Below are positions 11,175-11,364 of a stretch of 11,364 bases of DNA, in pieces. A program made the position numbers and the translations under genes. This DNA comes from Propionibacteriaceae bacterium UBA5174 (lineage in GTDB: Bacteria > Actinomycetota > Actinomycetes > Propionibacteriales > Propionibacteriaceae), in assembly GCA_002413345.1 (NCBI GenBank), contig DHWU01000066.1, positions 1-11,364 of the forward strand, in the 5' to 3' direction. The notes below the pieces were generated by a model. That model was given only the letters and a program-made list of their open reading frames with translations, searched no databases and was not told the DNA's origin. Within the stretch, counting starts at the first letter, position 1; each line of letters starts with the position of its first letter.

Positions 11175-11364
11175 ATGTACCTAAAGAGCCTCACTCTGCG
11201 CGGCTTCAAGTCGTTCGCCTCTAGCACCACGATGGTGTTCGAGCCCGGGATCACCTGTGTGGTCGGCCCAAACGGATCCGGCAAATCGAATGTGGTGGAT
11301 GCCCTCGCCTGGGTGATGGGTGAACAGGGTGCCAAGAGTCTGCGCGGCGGCAAGATGGAAGATG
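11175..11364 (+). CDS. smc: Chromosome segregation protein SMC, N-terminal part
   Basis: SMC is the ATPase of the condensin complex (with ScpA/ScpB) that compacts and separates chromosomes. Only 63 codons are in the window; the gene continues beyond the end. The sequence begins MYLKSLTLRGFKSFAS, the standard SMC start, and has the Walker-A motif GPNGSGKSN (residues 31-39, Lys37), then VVDALAWVMGEQGAKSLRG, all characteristic. The start ATG is one base after the gtrA stop, so smc is probably translated from the same mRNA; its ribosome-binding site is weak. Confidence 0.97.
   Translation, partial: MYLKSLTLRGFKSFASSTTMVFEPGITCVVGPNGSGKSNVVDALAWVMGEQGAKSLRGGKMED

Overview
This is a GC-rich bacterial chromosome segment made almost entirely of housekeeping genes. 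Frequent GTG/TTG starts, a DivIVA-like SepIVA-type gene beside coaD, a 61-residue four-cysteine L28, a four-cysteine L32 and a RecG-RsmD-CoaD-YceD-L32-RNase III-MutM-SMC gene order all point to an actinobacterium (Actinomycetia). The genus cannot be fixed from the sequence alone. No phage, transposon, CRISPR, toxin or defence gene is visible.

Layout. (1) 1-437: the last 127 codons of pnp (KH and S1 domains), closed by a strong hairpin terminator with a UUCG loop. (2) 623-1357: dapB of lysine/peptidoglycan synthesis, convergent with a minus-strand GNAT acetyltransferase (1371-1904). (3) 1905-3630: a 40-bp divergent promoter region, then RNase J. (4) 3681-3996: a promoter, a leader with two hairpins, rpmB (L28) and a long terminator hairpin. 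(5) 4001-4367: a 367-bp gap that is not empty. It has a promoter-like box, an 18-codon leaderless ORF, a 20-codon hydrophobic ORF with a good ribosome-binding site, a 19-bp tandem repeat and a hairpin. (6) 4368-8155: recG, rsmD, coaD and a sepIVA-like coiled-coil gene, tightly packed. (7) 8241-11364: yceD (DUF177), rpmF, rnc, mutM, a gtrA-family membrane protein and the first 63 codons of smc.

How the genes relate. RNA turnover and processing (PNPase, RNase J, RNase III), ribosome building (L28, L32, RsmD, YceD), DNA repair and chromosome maintenance (RecG, MutM, SMC), CoA synthesis (CoaD), cell-wall precursor synthesis (DapB) and septation (SepIVA-like) share one 11-kb stretch. In well-known actinobacteria such as Mycobacterium, the pnp/dapB/rnj neighbourhood and the rpmB/recG/rnc/smc neighbourhood are separate. 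Here they meet at the rnj-rpmB junction, without pepR, dapA or the DAK-domain gene, which suggests a rearranged or compact genome.

The most interesting non-gene signal is a recurring start architecture. Several genes begin with GTG and lack a Shine-Dalgarno, and have a TAnnnT -10-like box ending 6-8 nt before the start codon (rnj, the small ORF at 4138, recG, rsmD, gtrA). This is what leaderless transcription looks like. I see no complete novel system; the best candidate for something undescribed is the small-ORF unit at 4126-4284.
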